Source of the DNA: Orychophragmus violaceus
Lineage: Eukaryota > Streptophyta > Magnoliopsida > Brassicales > Brassicaceae
Direction: 5' to 3'
NCBI GenBank assembly: GCA_030180135.1
Contig: CM058232.1
Coordinates: forward strand, 58,797,330-58,861,329
Length of the DNA stretch: 64,000 bases
In this document: positions 11,055-23,075 of the stretch, piece by piece
Numbering within the stretch: position 1 is the stretch's first letter
Layout of the letters: every line of letters begins with the position of its first letter
Made by a program: the position numbers and the translations under genes
Notes under the pieces: generated by a model
What the model was told of the DNA's origin: nothing
Databases searched by the model: none
Seen by the model: only the letters and a program-made list of their open reading frames with translations

Positions 11055-12312
11055 ATGGTTATAAACATCTGTTTAATCTATTAAGAATAATAGAATTATG
11101 ATTTGAATCACTGAAATAACAGATCTGTAAATTAAAATTTTACATGTATGAATCTGTGTTTATTTTCGTCTGTGCAAAATCCAGGCGTACATAATCTGTA
11201 CGTTTTGAGAGAGTTTTCAGACATACAGAATCCGTGCAAAACTAGGGATCTGCGAATTTTGATTCTCGCATTTTTCGTACATCTGGAAATTATAATATTT
11301 TTTTCTCAAATATCAACGCGTGCAAATTTCGTGCATCTGGGAATTATGATTTTTCTCAGATTTTATTGCGTGCAAATTTTGAGCATCTGTGATTTAAAGT
11401 TTTTCGTAAATCTGAACAATTTTTGGATGTCTGCAAATAAAGATTTCTTGCTGATTTTTGTAACGTGCAAATATTGTGTATCTGTGACTTAAAAGTTTTT
11501 TCGCAAATCTTATTCTGTACAATTTCCGGGTGTCTGCAAATTAAGATTTCTTGCAGATTTTTGTTCCGGGCAAATTTAGTGCAAATTATTATTATTTTTA
11601 ACGGCATTGACTGCATTAAGTGCAATTTTTGAACGTTTTCGAATTAAAGTTTTCACAGATTTAATTTTCCAGATCTTGATTCGTGCATAATTAGTGCGAA
11701 TATAATAATGAAATCATTAAGTGCAATATTTGTGCGTTTTCGAATTAAAGTTTTCACAGATATATTTTTCCAGAACTTAATTCGTGCATAATTAGTGCGA
11801 ATATAATGATGAAATTTATTCTGTATATAAAACATGTATTTAATCGCACTGTGCATAATCTGTGCAGAAAAGCGATTTATACAGAACTCGTCATGTGCAT
11901 TATTAGTACATAAACGACTTGTTCATAAAAGTTGCAGATTGTTTTGTGCATAATTAGTACAAAACGATATGTATATAATTTGTACAGAATATATATTTCT
12001 TAATAAAATGTAAAATAATTAGAGTTTATATATCACCACAGTGACTTTACTCTAGATTAATTTGTATATTTGATCTATTATGTATTAATTAGTTACCCAC
12101 AGGTATACTATAAACATGAATATGATTAAATAACTTATGCAGTGATGATATATGAAAAGATTAAGGATATCCACAGATAACTTAGTCTAAATTAATACAT
12201 TACTCAATTAAGCCTCAAGAATCAATGACTTTTCATGAGATTTTAGTGATTCACACAGGAAAACTATAATTTCTTGTCATAAGCATTCAATTTTTTAAGT
12301 GTTGATTATGTT
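11055..12312 (+). other. Copia-1 repeat-rich leader
   Basis: A 1.26-kb AT-rich non-coding leader. From 11160 to 11590 degenerate units recur, built on CGTGCAAAT, CATCTG and CAGATTTTTG. From 11840 to 11995 GTGCATAATTAGT-like phrases recur. The segment before 12353 ends in AAAAATGCAG, a possible 3' splice site before gag. Confidence 0.6.
11615..11816 (+). repeat. 101-bp tandem duplication in Copia-1 leader
   Basis: Two adjacent copies, starting at 11615 and 11716, each run from ATTAAGTGCAA through TTTTCGAATTAAAGTTTTCAC to GTGCATAATTAGTGCGAATA. They differ at few positions. Confidence 0.8.
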
Positions 12313-15300
12313 TTGAAGCTTAATTACCTCTTGTTCTATCTCAAAAATGCAGCATCTTTTCCTGCTAATTTGTCATCCATGGTCTCTGGTGTTCCAATCC
12401 TCACTGGAACCAATTTCTCAGAATGGAAAGAGAAAATTGAGTTCACATTAGGAGTACTAGACTTGGATTTAGCACTTCGTGAAGATGAGCCATATCCACT
12501 TACGGAAATTAGTACTGAGGATGAAAAAGTTCTCCATAAAGCGTGGGAGAAAGCGAACAGATTGAGCATTATGTTCTTAAGGATGACAATAGCTAGCAAC
12601 ATCAAAACTTCCCTTCCGGATGCAGAGAAAGCTAAGGCTTATCTAGCAGCCATTGAAGAACGGTTTAAGACTGCAGACAAATCCCTTGCTGGGAAACTTA
12701 TGGCAGATCTTACAACCATGAAGCATGATGGCACAAGGTCTATGCGTGAACTTGCATTGAAATGACCAACCTTGCGGCTAAGCTGAAGAATTTAGGAATG
12801 AGTGTGGACGATTCATTTCTTGTCCAGTTTATCCTAAATTCTCTGCCTCCTCAGTATGGACCGTTCCAAATCAATTACAACGCAATTGATGAAAGGTGGA
12901 CGTCTAATGAATTGGCTAACAAACTGGTCCAAGAGGAGTCTAGACTTGGTCGTGAAGGCATTAAGGTTGCCCATTATGTCCAAGGAGCTGGACCTAAAGC
13001 TGGGAAAAGGCATCAAGTGAGCCATAAAAGAGCACCACCCAGAATGAATGATTCTGATCAAGCTAATGAGAAGAAAAAGGCGAAGAAAGATGACCGATGC
13101 AAATTTTGCAAAAAGTCTGGACACTTTCAGAAAGATTTCCATAAAAGAAAGGAATGGTTTGAAAAGAAAGGTAACATAATGGGTTTCGTAAGCTTTTCTG
13201 AATCTAACTTTACTCATGTTTCTTCTAAAACTTGGTGGATTGATAGCGGTGCTAATGTACATGTAACTAATTCCTTGCAGGGATTCCTTACAACCCAGAC
13301 CATAAATCCAAGTGAAAACTACTTACTTATGGGAAACCGAGACAAAGCGCCAGTGGAAAAGATTGGCACTTATCGTCTCATTTTGGATAGTGGATTTAGT
13401 TTGGATTTATTTCAGACTCTTTATGTTCCATCTATTTCTCGTAATTTAGTTTCAGTAAGCAAACTTGATTTGGCTGGTTTTAAATCATCTCAAGGAGATG
13501 GTTGTTTCAATTTATTTTTGAACTCTAATAAAATTGGTTCAAGAATATTGGTTAATGGCCTTTACATGTTAAAATTGGCTGATCAAACTTTTGAAACACA
13601 TCTTACCCTGCAAGATAAACGTGGTCTTAATCGTAAAACATGTGCAAATGACTCATATTTCTTGTGGCATAAAAGACTGGGACACATTTCCAGTGAAAGA
13701 ATCAAAAGGTTGGTAAAAGATGGAGTCATTCCAGACCTTGATTTTACCAACTCGAAAGAGTGTATAGATTGCATTAAGGGTAAGCAAACTAAACACGCTA
13801 AAAGAGGAGCCACAAGAAGTACACAGCTTCTTGAAATCATACATACAGATCTTTGTGGACCTTTTGACGTTCCAACTTTTGGAGGTGAAAAGTATTTCAT
13901 AACCTTTATCGATGATTATTCACGTTATTGTTACCTATATCTATTGCATGAAAAATCTCAATCTGTGGATGCTGTACAAGTGTTCATTACTGAAGTAGAG
14001 AGGCAATTAGATAGAAAGGTGAAAATCATTCGGTCATATAGAGGTGGTGAATTTTATGGCAGATACGATGAAACAGGACAACATCTTGGACCTTTTGCCA
14101 AACTTCTCCAAAAATTAGAAATCATTGCGCAATACACAACGCCTGGTTCTCCATGGCAGAATGGTGTAGCTGAAAGGTGTAACCGTACTTATATGGGAAT
14201 GGTTAGATCCATGATGAGTCATGCTAACTTACCTATATCCTTGTGGATGGATGCATTACGAACTGCTGTCTATATCTTGAACAGGGTTCCTAGCAAAGCA
14301 GTTTCAAAGACTCCTTTTGAACTGTGGAAAGGCTGGAAACCAAGTCTGTCACACCTCCAAGTTTGGGGATGTCCAGCTGAAGCAAGAATATACAATCCAC
14401 ATGAAAAGAAATTAGATTTCAGAATGGTCAGTGGTTTCTTTATTGGTTACCCTGAGAAATCTAAAGGATATAGATTTTATTGTCCAACCCATAGTACGAG
14501 AATAGTAGAAACCGCTAATGCCAGATTCTATGAAAATGGCGAGATTAGTGGGAGTGATAAAGTTCAAGAAGTGGTCATTCAGGAAGTTAGGGTTAATATC
14601 CCTTTGCCCTTAGTTCCGAATGTTGGGAATCCTCCTGTTGTTGAACCGTTAAACAATGAGGAATACCCAGTGAATGATCAACCACTCCATGATGAAAATC
14701 TCGCCAATGATGATCACATAAATGAAGCACAAGAGGAACCAGCATTAAGAAGATCAACTCGTCAGAGGAAATCTGCTATTTCTGATGACTATGTGCTTTA
14801 TCAAGTAGAATCTGAAGAAATAAATATTAAAGATCCGGTTTCTTATTCACAAGCCATGAAAGATGTTAATTCTGATAAATGGATTGATGCCAGTAAAGAT
14901 GAAATAGACTCAATGGCTAGGAATGAAGTTTGGGATGTCGTTCCATTGCCTGAAGGACACAAAGCAGTCGGCTGTAAGTGGATCTTTAAGACCAAGCTTG
15001 ATTGTAATGGCAATGTTGAACGATATAAAGCCAGACTTGTAGCCAAAGGGTTTAATCAGAAAGAAGGCATCGATTATAATGAGACCTTTTCACCTGTGTC
15101 TAGAAAAGACTCTTTCAGAATTATCATGGCATTAGTAGCTCATTATGATCTCGAGTTACATCAAATGGATGTGAAGACTGCCTTTCTTAATGGAGACTTG
15201 CAAGAATAAGTCTATATGCGTCAACCTGAAGGCTTCATAATCGAAGGTCAGGAAGACATGGTCTGCAAATTAAAGAAATCAATTTATGGACTGAAACAAG

Positions 15301-16403
15301 CTTCGAGGCAATGGTATCTAAAGTTTGATGAAACCATTATGAATTACGGTTTCAAAGAGAACATTGTAGATCCATGTATATACCTCAAGATCAGTGGGAG
15401 TAAGTTCATATTTTTGGTTCTGTATGTTGATGACATATTATTGGCCAGTAGTGATCTTGGTCTATTACATGAGACTAAGACATACCTCTCTAAGAACTTT
15501 GACATGAAAGATATGGGTGAGGCGTCCTATGTGATAGGAATTGAAATATTCCGTGATAGATCACTTGGAATATTAGGACTGTCTCAGAAAGCATATATTG
15601 ATAAAGTTCTTGAGAGATTTGGTATGAAGACATGTTCTTCTAGCATTGTTCCTATGCAGAAAGGTGACAAGCTTAATCTGAAGCAATGTCCGCAGAATGA
15701 ATTGGAACGTAATGAAATGAAAAATTACCCTTATGCATCTCTTGTGGGAAGTTTGATGTATGCACAAGTTTGTACTAGACCTGATATTAGCCACGCAGTT
15801 GGCATGTTGGGAAGATTTCAGAGTAACCCAGGACTCGCTCATTGGCAAGCTTCAAAGAAAGTTTTGAGATACCTAAAGGGAACGAGAAATTATATGCTGA
15901 CATACAGAAAATCAACACATCCACAGATGGTTGGATTTTCAGACTCAGATTTTGGTGGATGCCAAGATTCAAGGCACTGTACTCTCGGCTTTGTGTATCT
16001 CCTTGGAGGAGGTGCCATTTCATGGAAAAGCCAGAAGTCAGAGCTGATTTACACATCCACTATGGAAGCTGAGTATGTCGCATGTTATGAGGCTTCTATT
16101 CAAGAAACATGGTTGCGGAATTTCGTGTCTGAGTTTGAGGCTTTGAGCTTTGTTGACAAACCTCTAACTCTTTACTGTGACAATCAAGCCGCAATCTTCT
16201 TCTCTAAGCATGATAGGATATCGAAAGGATCCAAGCATATGGACCTTAAATATCTATCGCTTAAGCAAGATGTCAAAAGAGAAAAGTTTGTCATTGAACA
16301 CATAGGCACTGAACTTATGATTGCAGACATATTTATGAAAGCTTTACCTCCAAAGACCTTTATGAAACATGCTGAAAGTATGGGTCTTGAGGACAGCGTT
16401 TAA
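12313..16403 (+). pseudogene. Copia-1 gag-pol polyprotein, broken
   Basis: Ty1/copia order: gag (VSGVPILTGTNF...) about 12379-13090, CCHC-type knuckle 13098-13141, protease with DSGA near 13240, integrase about 13665-14400, RT with YVDDI at 15423, RNase H about 15930-16350. Breaks: a one-base loss near 12755-12765 shifts gag into the next frame, and TAA at 15207-15209 interrupts RT. The fourth knuckle ligand is Phe (13137-13139), and the integrase residue expected to be the second catalytic Asp is Tyr (RSYRGGEF, 14037-14039). The start could be ATG 12313 or, with the possible splice site, ATG 12379. Such a copy would need proteins from another element to move. Confidence 0.9.
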
Positions 16404-16783
16404 ATTATGTTGTTTGTTTATTTTTTAGCCTATAATGACATTTGAGCTCTATAATGACTTTTACATCTCTTATTCTGTTTCCATTGTGCACACACATTAT
16501 TGGTTGTTGGAATTATGATAACAGAATACGTTTTTATTATAAAAGACATAAAGGGACCATTACGATAACTCCTACTTATGTTTACGGTTTAGCTATGAAG
16601 GTGGTCAATGCAGTAGTACATGGAAGGGATCATGTTGCAAAATGATGTGTGACCGCCATGACTCTCATTGATTACTAGATTAAGCCAAAACACTTATGAT
16701 GACCAAATGACAAATAAAGGTATAGCATATTATGCCGGCCTTATGATTCCTATAAAGAAAACATTAATGGATATAAATAACGA
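16404..16783 (+). other. Copia-1 3' untranslated region
   Basis: Non-coding 380 bp between the gag-pol stop and the polypurine tract. No further ORF or repeat is recognisable. Confidence 0.7.
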
Positions 16784-16796
16784 CCAAGTGGGAGAC
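16784..16796 (+). other. Polypurine tract of Copia-1
   Basis: CCAAGTGGGAGAC directly before the 3' LTR; the AAGTGGGAGA core is common in plant copia elements. Confidence 0.85.
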
Positions 16797-17240
16797 TGTA
16801 AGAAATATTTCTTCCCCTATTATATGGTCTTATATTAATCTGTTTTCTATTGGAATAATGCTATTCCTTAATTTATTGGTGACCAATTATATTGGAAATA
16901 AAGGAGATAATTCCTAATAAATCTCTACTTTGATGGACGGTTGAGATTAATCTTAAGGAAATCTTAATGAGGAATTAGGTCCTCTCTCCACCTATAAATA
17001 TATGCCTTTAGCCCATCATAAAGGTATGCTAAAAGACAACACAAAAGTTTAGGCAAGGGGAGAGAAACCTAATCTCCTAAAGAAGAGTTCTAGATTTTCC
17101 ATCTTCCATCCAGGATTCCGTTCATCAAGAACTCTCTACGACAATGAATGGAGGTAATCCGCTAACCCTCCTTTGTAATTCTATTATGTGATTAATCTAG
17201 ATGTTTGAAGATCTTAGGGTTCATGTAAATTACTCTTACA
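16797..17240 (+). repeat. Copia-1 3' LTR
   Basis: 444 bp, one mismatch to the 5' LTR, followed by the TSD AATAA. Confidence 0.95.
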
Positions 17241-17245
17241 AATAA

Positions 17246-18430
17246 CACCTAACAGGAATCAGAGCCCATGTGTCACCTACTAGATGGGACTTGTACACAA
17301 CATTTCACCTACTCTATATCTATGAAAATATTTATACATAACAATCAATTAACATTAACATGCAACCCAAACAAAGGGTTAGATGTTCTATATTCATATG
17401 TTCAATGACCAATCAAAACTATCTAGACTCGAAACACATTTTGATATTAAATTGTCAATACAAGGAGGTTTTCAGACTGAATACGGAAGTTATCGGAATA
17501 GTCCTCACCATAGCCTAATAGAACTTGGAAATCAATGATTAAAGGAATAGCGGTCAAAGCAGCTGAGGTTGAGGAATATTAATAAAATTTACATAAATAT
17601 ATTTCTCATAAGTGGACTTCCTTAAATAGATTTTCAATAAATGAAATTTCTATTTTCCTTAAACAGAAAAAGGTTTTTTGATGGGCATAGAAGTTATCTG
17701 GAAAGAAAAATCCGCAACATTCTGACCATAAATCATATGGATATAAGAAAGAATATCTGAAAAAGATGGGTACAACAAATCAGTATCTAAATCACTTTGT
17801 GGGTCCTCATGGTTCATTGGCCAAACGTTCCCCAACTTAGTTTCTCACAAAGTTGACCTACTCAGATATGCCCATTAAAATATACATAACTTTCCAATGA
17901 AAACTCCAAACGGAAAACGGCTTGTCGCTATACTTAATATGAGAGTCACTAACATCCTTGCCAAAACTTCAATTTGATCTGATTGTATTAGCCTATTTGT
18001 TTTTATTTTCTCCCAAAATGGGTCTGATCACAAATCTGCACTGCACAAACACGTTTTAAAAAACAAGCTATAATGTTTGGCATTTAGCCCGGATCATTAG
18101 GAATCTAGTCTTTATGGAAATAGTAGACTCGTGGATTTAAAATACAGTTCTCTTGGAAACCGCCTCATAAGATGACAGCCGAAAAGAATGACAGTATATC
18201 AACAAAGCTTCACTGGAAAGTTTTATTCTTGTGCCTCTAATACAAGAGGCTCCTCCTTTGTAATAGGAGAAATAAGAAAACCCTATAATTTCTGGAACTT
18301 GGGCCAAGGGTGTAGAAAGAAAGAGATGGGCTGTAATTGGGTTTCAGAATGTCTGGGCAGATAATTTAAAACAGGCAAGATTAAGGTCATTATAATTCTC
18401 CCACATGATGGGAATTCGTTCCGATTTCCA
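17246..18430 (-). repeat. Old LTR-like repeat, copy A, right part, and spacer
   Basis: 17246-17860 aligns by eye with 19400-19683 plus 30465-30860 of copy B. Examples are the CAATCAATTAACATTAACAT stretch and GACTGAATACG followed by the TTATCTGG phrase. From 17860 to 18430 I see no gene; it may be internal sequence between the two LTR-like copies. The right boundary of the LTR is not clear. Confidence 0.5.
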
Positions 18431-19683
18431 AGATAATAGACCTACAATTTATGGAAAAAGGACCGCACATATAAACTGACGGGAAGCAGTTAAAAGGGAT
18501 ACACCAACTTTTACGAATAGAACACCTCATGTGGATCCAAAGAATGAATATAATAAATTAATATGGTGTAAGACTACCATAGTTAAAATATGAAAGGCAT
18601 GAAGAATGAAAACTCAACTTGAAGAATCTGTAGAGTATGAAGAGAATGAAGGCTCAGATAAGAAAAAAACAATCATCCCTCATTAGTAACAGTCCTATAT
18701 GAAGCTCTTGCGCACTGAGAATTGGTAATTCTCCACAGTGGCATCTGAAAAACAAGTTGGCTAGAATTAAGCTGAAAACAAGAGCAGACGATTAATAGAC
18801 TAAACCAGAAGATAAAGGGGGCTTATTTTTAATTCCCAATCCCCATAATTTTTTTTGGAAATCATTGAAAACCGAATACTTACCATATTATCTACTACCA
18901 CCTCCCACTTCAGGATTAGGACGACAAACTTGTCTATGATAGATATGTAACACCGTAATCCTCTCTCGAGACATCATGACATAGACAATAACCTACTCCT
19001 TAATTAACTTCATTTTTTTCCAATGACCATGATAAACCAATGAATCCAACAATGCAATAATTAAAATAAACCAAAAACAGAGTTGAAAAGAAAAATGTGG
19101 AAAGCACTAATAATCTCGAAAGCACCCTATCTAACAGGGTGTCCATTTTCCCGTCAGTAAAATGTGAAAGAAGGAAAAAGAAAAGAGGGTAATTAATAGG
19201 GGAGTCACTCAATGAGGTGTGGGATGCTAAACACGTAAGTCCCAAGACTCAGTTATAGGACTCCAAATATATCAGTATAGCCTAAAAAAGAACAACCACA
19301 ACACCTAAAGAAACCAACAAAACATCCTACACAAAATTAGTGATCACTCACACCACCCATGGGACGCTTTATCATTCTCTTAGGACACGGGAAATAAATC
19401 GACTCAGACTTGCCCTCGTCCCCTTAAATTATAAAACCCGAAAGGAACCGGAGCCCTGGTGCCACCTACTAGTTACGACACGAACCCACCATATATATCA
19501 GTTACATAATATCTATATAAATGTCTATAAATGACAATCAATTAACATTAACTTTAACATGCAACATAAACAAAGGATTGAATTCTCTATATTTCTAAGT
19601 TTTGTTAACAAAGAAAACTAACTTGACTCGATTAGAAAAACAAAAAAACATTTATATACTAAATTATTTATACGTGGAGGTTT
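18431..19683 (-). repeat. Old LTR-like repeat, copy B, left part
   Basis: Same order as copy A: GTGGATCCAAAGAATGAAT near 18533, a degenerate primer-site relic left of 18946, and TGTAAC at 18946 as presumed LTR edge. It is broken at 19684 by Athila-1 and resumes at 30465. No coding sequence recognised. Confidence 0.55.
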
Positions 19684-20316
19684 TCATGTGTACCAGGTTT
19701 TACCCCTAAAACCAACTGCAAGTGCAGAGCACTCGCGTCTAGTATATTAAGGGATTGAATCCACAAGGAAATGACAAACACTAGACTTCTTATCAGAAAC
19801 TAATATTAAGGGATCGAATCCACAAGGAATTTTGGGGTTTGTCAGGGAAATAACTAAAAATATAGTTGAAGGTAAATAGCGGTTGTAAGCAATAAAAACA
19901 AGTCGTTGGGTCATCGGGGGATTTATAAAGGGATCATGGCTTTGATATCTATTTATAATTGTACCTAGGGTTCTTAAACTTTGTCTACTTACGGTTTAAG
20001 AACTCGAAACATGGAATTATGTCTAACATATTCTCATAGAATTAAAGACCTAAACTCTTCAACTCGACCAGTCAACTCTCGCAGCTGGCGGCGAGGAAGA
20101 TCATGCATTAATATTTTTCATCCAATTTCAATGTGCTCTGTAAGTCAACTCTTGCAGCTTACACCGCATCTGCTTGATTATCCTAGTTCCGGCTAATAGC
20201 TGCAATATTATCATAGGTCTATAAACTACCTAAAAACTAAAGAGAAAACTAAAAACTACTTAGAAACTATTGTAGTGAATATGAGAGGTGGTGATTTGAG
20301 AAGAAGGGGTGCTTCT

Positions 20317-20325
20317 CCTTATATA
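20317..20325 (-). promoter_or_regulatory. TATA box of Athila-1 3' LTR
   Basis: TATATAAGG on the minus strand. The matching site in the right LTR near 29943 reads ACATATAAGG on that strand. Confidence 0.45.
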
Positions 20326-20857
20326 GGTTCTGAAGAGGGGGTGTCTTGGCTCATATTTTTGATGTGGGACTTTTCTCTCTCTCTATATGGTAGGCTTAAG
20401 TTGGTGAAAATGGCCCAAAAATGGTGTAAATTAGGTGGTCTTCATGGGTCTCCTGCCTTTGGCTGCCAGCCTCCAGGTCACAGACAAGAGGCCTTCCCCC
20501 GCGGTCTGGCTTGGTCTGGTCGTAGACAGGGATATAGTTCCCTTAGGTTTGGCTGCTCCTCGGGCCATCTTGTTCCCAACGGCTTTTGAGATCTAACCGT
20601 TGGATTCCTATGAAACCAGTTTCTACGTGTTGATGGTAGATCCTTCTACATTATGTTCAAATTTGAGCTTGATCTAACAATGAGAAGTTCTCCATTTGGT
20701 GTTGAACTTACGTTGGAAAGCATCGATATAAAAATGTGGATTTCTGCTTGTTTCGCCCTCTTTTCCTGAAAAGTCACATAAAATACAAATGATAGGAAAC
20801 ACTTGAAAACCATTAGATAACACGTTAGAACAACAATAAAAATTATAGAAATGATAT

Positions 20858-22036
20858 TGATATACCATGGATTTTAGGGATTTTAACCATGGTATATGTC
20901 TTATTTATCAAGTCTTTTATTATGTTTTGGAGTCTTTTCATGTGTTTTACAGGTTTAAGGACATTTGGAGCCTAATTGGACGTTTTGGAAGCATTTGGGT
21001 CAATTCTGCACTGTTTAGAGATCTCACAGAGTTCATTGGCTGCGAAATCACCTTGCAACGATCGTTGCAGTCTGTGCAGTGGTCGACGCAAGGTGATTCC
21101 AGGGTTCTGCGCCCAAAAATCTGCATTTTGGAGAAATTACAGTTTTTGCCCAGAAACTTCCCAGACTTGCAAAAAAGCCCAAAATCGTGTTTAGACTATA
21201 TATTAGGGTTTTTAGCCACTTGTTTAGGCTACGCTTTACTTACGCTTTATTTTACATTCAAAGAGAGTTAGGGGCTGATCTTGTTCTTGAAAGAGAGAGG
21301 ATTTCGAACCCCAGTTCTTTATTTTATTATATGCTATTTGGTTTTCTATTCATGATGTCTTCTGTTTCGATGATCATGTCTGAGTAGTTTACCAGTTAGG
21401 TTTAGGGATTCTCACAAGGGATTTCATGGAATTATAGGTTAATCGATCTGTAGGGATTCATATCTGTTAGTTCTTCATCTAGGGTTGTTCTTAATGCTTA
21501 ATCTGAAGTAGCTACCCAGATTTATGATGTTAGGTTGATTTCCACAACGAAAGTTGGTTAATTAGCTAGAAAGAACCTAGATGAGCAATTTGATCTATTC
21601 GCAAAGAAATTTGGTTTAGAGGAATTGTGAACGAAAGAACTTGAGATTAATGCTTGTTTAGAACTCTAGAATTCGCAACGAAAGTTGGCTTGCTAGGTTG
21701 TTAGACATAGATAGGATTCGCAACGAAAAATGGCTTCTTATACTTCCATGATTCCAGTTCTAGAACAGTTCTTAATTAGATCCCGATTGATTGATTGCAT
21801 GTGTTCCTGATTTCCTGAGAATTCCCTTGACATGACGCCTTCGCTTTTGATTTACAAACCGTTTACTTACTTTCTATTTTTATTTACTACTTTCTACCGC
21901 TTCTACCTAGTTTAACTTCACCGTTCTATAATCTATCGTTACCGAGAGTCTTTGTGGATTCGATACCCTATATACTACTAGTTCACGTCTGTGCACTTGC
22001 AGTGTAGATCTAGGGATTAAAACTCTGATCGTATCA
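20858..22036 (+). repeat. Solo LTR of a second Athila family
   Basis: 1179 bp with TGATA...TATCA ends and a perfect TSD GATAT (20853-20857 and 22037-22041). The plus-strand end carries the Athila phrase CTGTGCACTTGCAGTGTAGA followed by TAGGGATTAAAA. No primer site or internal sequence follows, so it is a solo LTR left by recombination, nested in the LTR of Athila-1. Confidence 0.9.
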
Positions 22037-22073
22037 GATATATAAAAAGATGTAAAAGACGGGTTATATCAAC

Positions 22074-23065
22074 GGGAAGATGGTCATAAAAATTCTGAAC
22101 TTTCAAATTTCGGCCATTTAAATATTCAACTTTCGGCTCGGCCATTTAAAGCCTAAAGTTACGGTTGACTATTCGATTTAATATTAAACTTATGTTGACT
22201 AAGCCTAATTAGGCACGACGTTAAATCATTTAACCGAGAGACTACACGGTATTAATAAAATGTTAATGGGGTTTTGTTAGTCATAAAACCAGGTTGTTTT
22301 GCCTAATATATAAATGAAAAAAGGTCAAAATAATCCTGAACTTTCAAAATTTGGCTATTTAAAGCTCTAACTTTCAAATTTCGGCCATTTATAGCTCTAA
22401 CTTTCAAATTTCGGCCATTTAAAGCTCTAACTTTCGACTTGGCCATTGAAAGTTAAATCGATATAGGTCCTTAACTTTGCTTCTAATCATCATCTTTTTA
22501 TATGGTTATTTTATGCTCTGATTGGGTTTGCCTAGATTTCTTGAATACTTTGTTTTGAGGTTTTTAAGCGTACGAATGAGAAGCCTTTGATGTAGTGTTT
22601 CAATTTGATCAGTTTTGCTGCACAATGACTTATCAATCCAAAATTTACTTCTTTTATGACCTTTAAATTATTTTCAGTGTTTACAATATCTTGAGGTTTC
22701 TTTGAACTTTCAGATAAAACAATTTGTTTGTAAGTGTTAAATGCTTTAAATGGCCGAAATTTAAAAGTTGGAGCTTTAAATGGCCGAAATTTGAAAGTTC
22801 GAGATTATTTTGACATTTTTCTCTTTTATATATTATTCAAAACGGCGTCATTTTGTGAATAATGTAACCTCATTAACGTTTGATTAACACCGTATAGTCT
22901 CACCGTTAAAGGACTTAACGTCATGCCTAATAAGGCTTAGTCAACGTAAGTGTAACATTAAATCGAACCGTCAACCGTAATTTCAGGCTTTAAATGACCG
23001 AGCCGAAAATTGAAGTTTTAAATAGCCGAAATTTGAAAGTTCGGGATTTTTACGACCGTTTTTCC
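22074..23065. mobile_element. Non-autonomous MULE-like element with long TIRs
   Basis: Left arm about 22074-22470 and right arm about 22745-23065 are imperfect inverted repeats, with multiple phrases such as AACTTTCAAATTTCGGCC and their complements. The flanks are TTATATCAAC (22064-22073) and TTATATTAAC (23066-23075), a 9-10 bp TSD with one mismatch, as expected for Mutator-like elements. The arms contain further short tandem copies of the CTTTCAAATTTCGGCCATTTA phrase. The core has no ORF. Confidence 0.8.
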
Positions 23066-23075
23066 TTATATTAAC

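Larger units (their letters stand above)
10597..17240 (+). mobile_element. Copia-1: young LTR retrotransposon, defective
   Basis: Complete structure: TSD AATAA (10592-10596 and 17241-17245), two 444-bp LTRs, a tRNA(Met)-type primer site, gag-pol, and a polypurine tract. The LTRs differ at a single base (CTTCCTC versus CTTCCCC near 10614/16814), so insertion was recent. Nevertheless gag-pol carries a frameshift, a nonsense codon and substitutions at two key residues. Confidence 0.95.
19684..22070 (-). repeat. Athila-1 3' LTR, interrupted
   Basis: Segments 19684-20852 and about 22042-22070 match the right LTR; the solo LTR 20858-22036 sits between them. About 250 bp present in the right LTR (about 29560-29850) are missing here near 20215. 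The first bases read TCA instead of TGA. A TATATAAGG box lies on the minus strand at 20317-20325. Confidence 0.8.
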
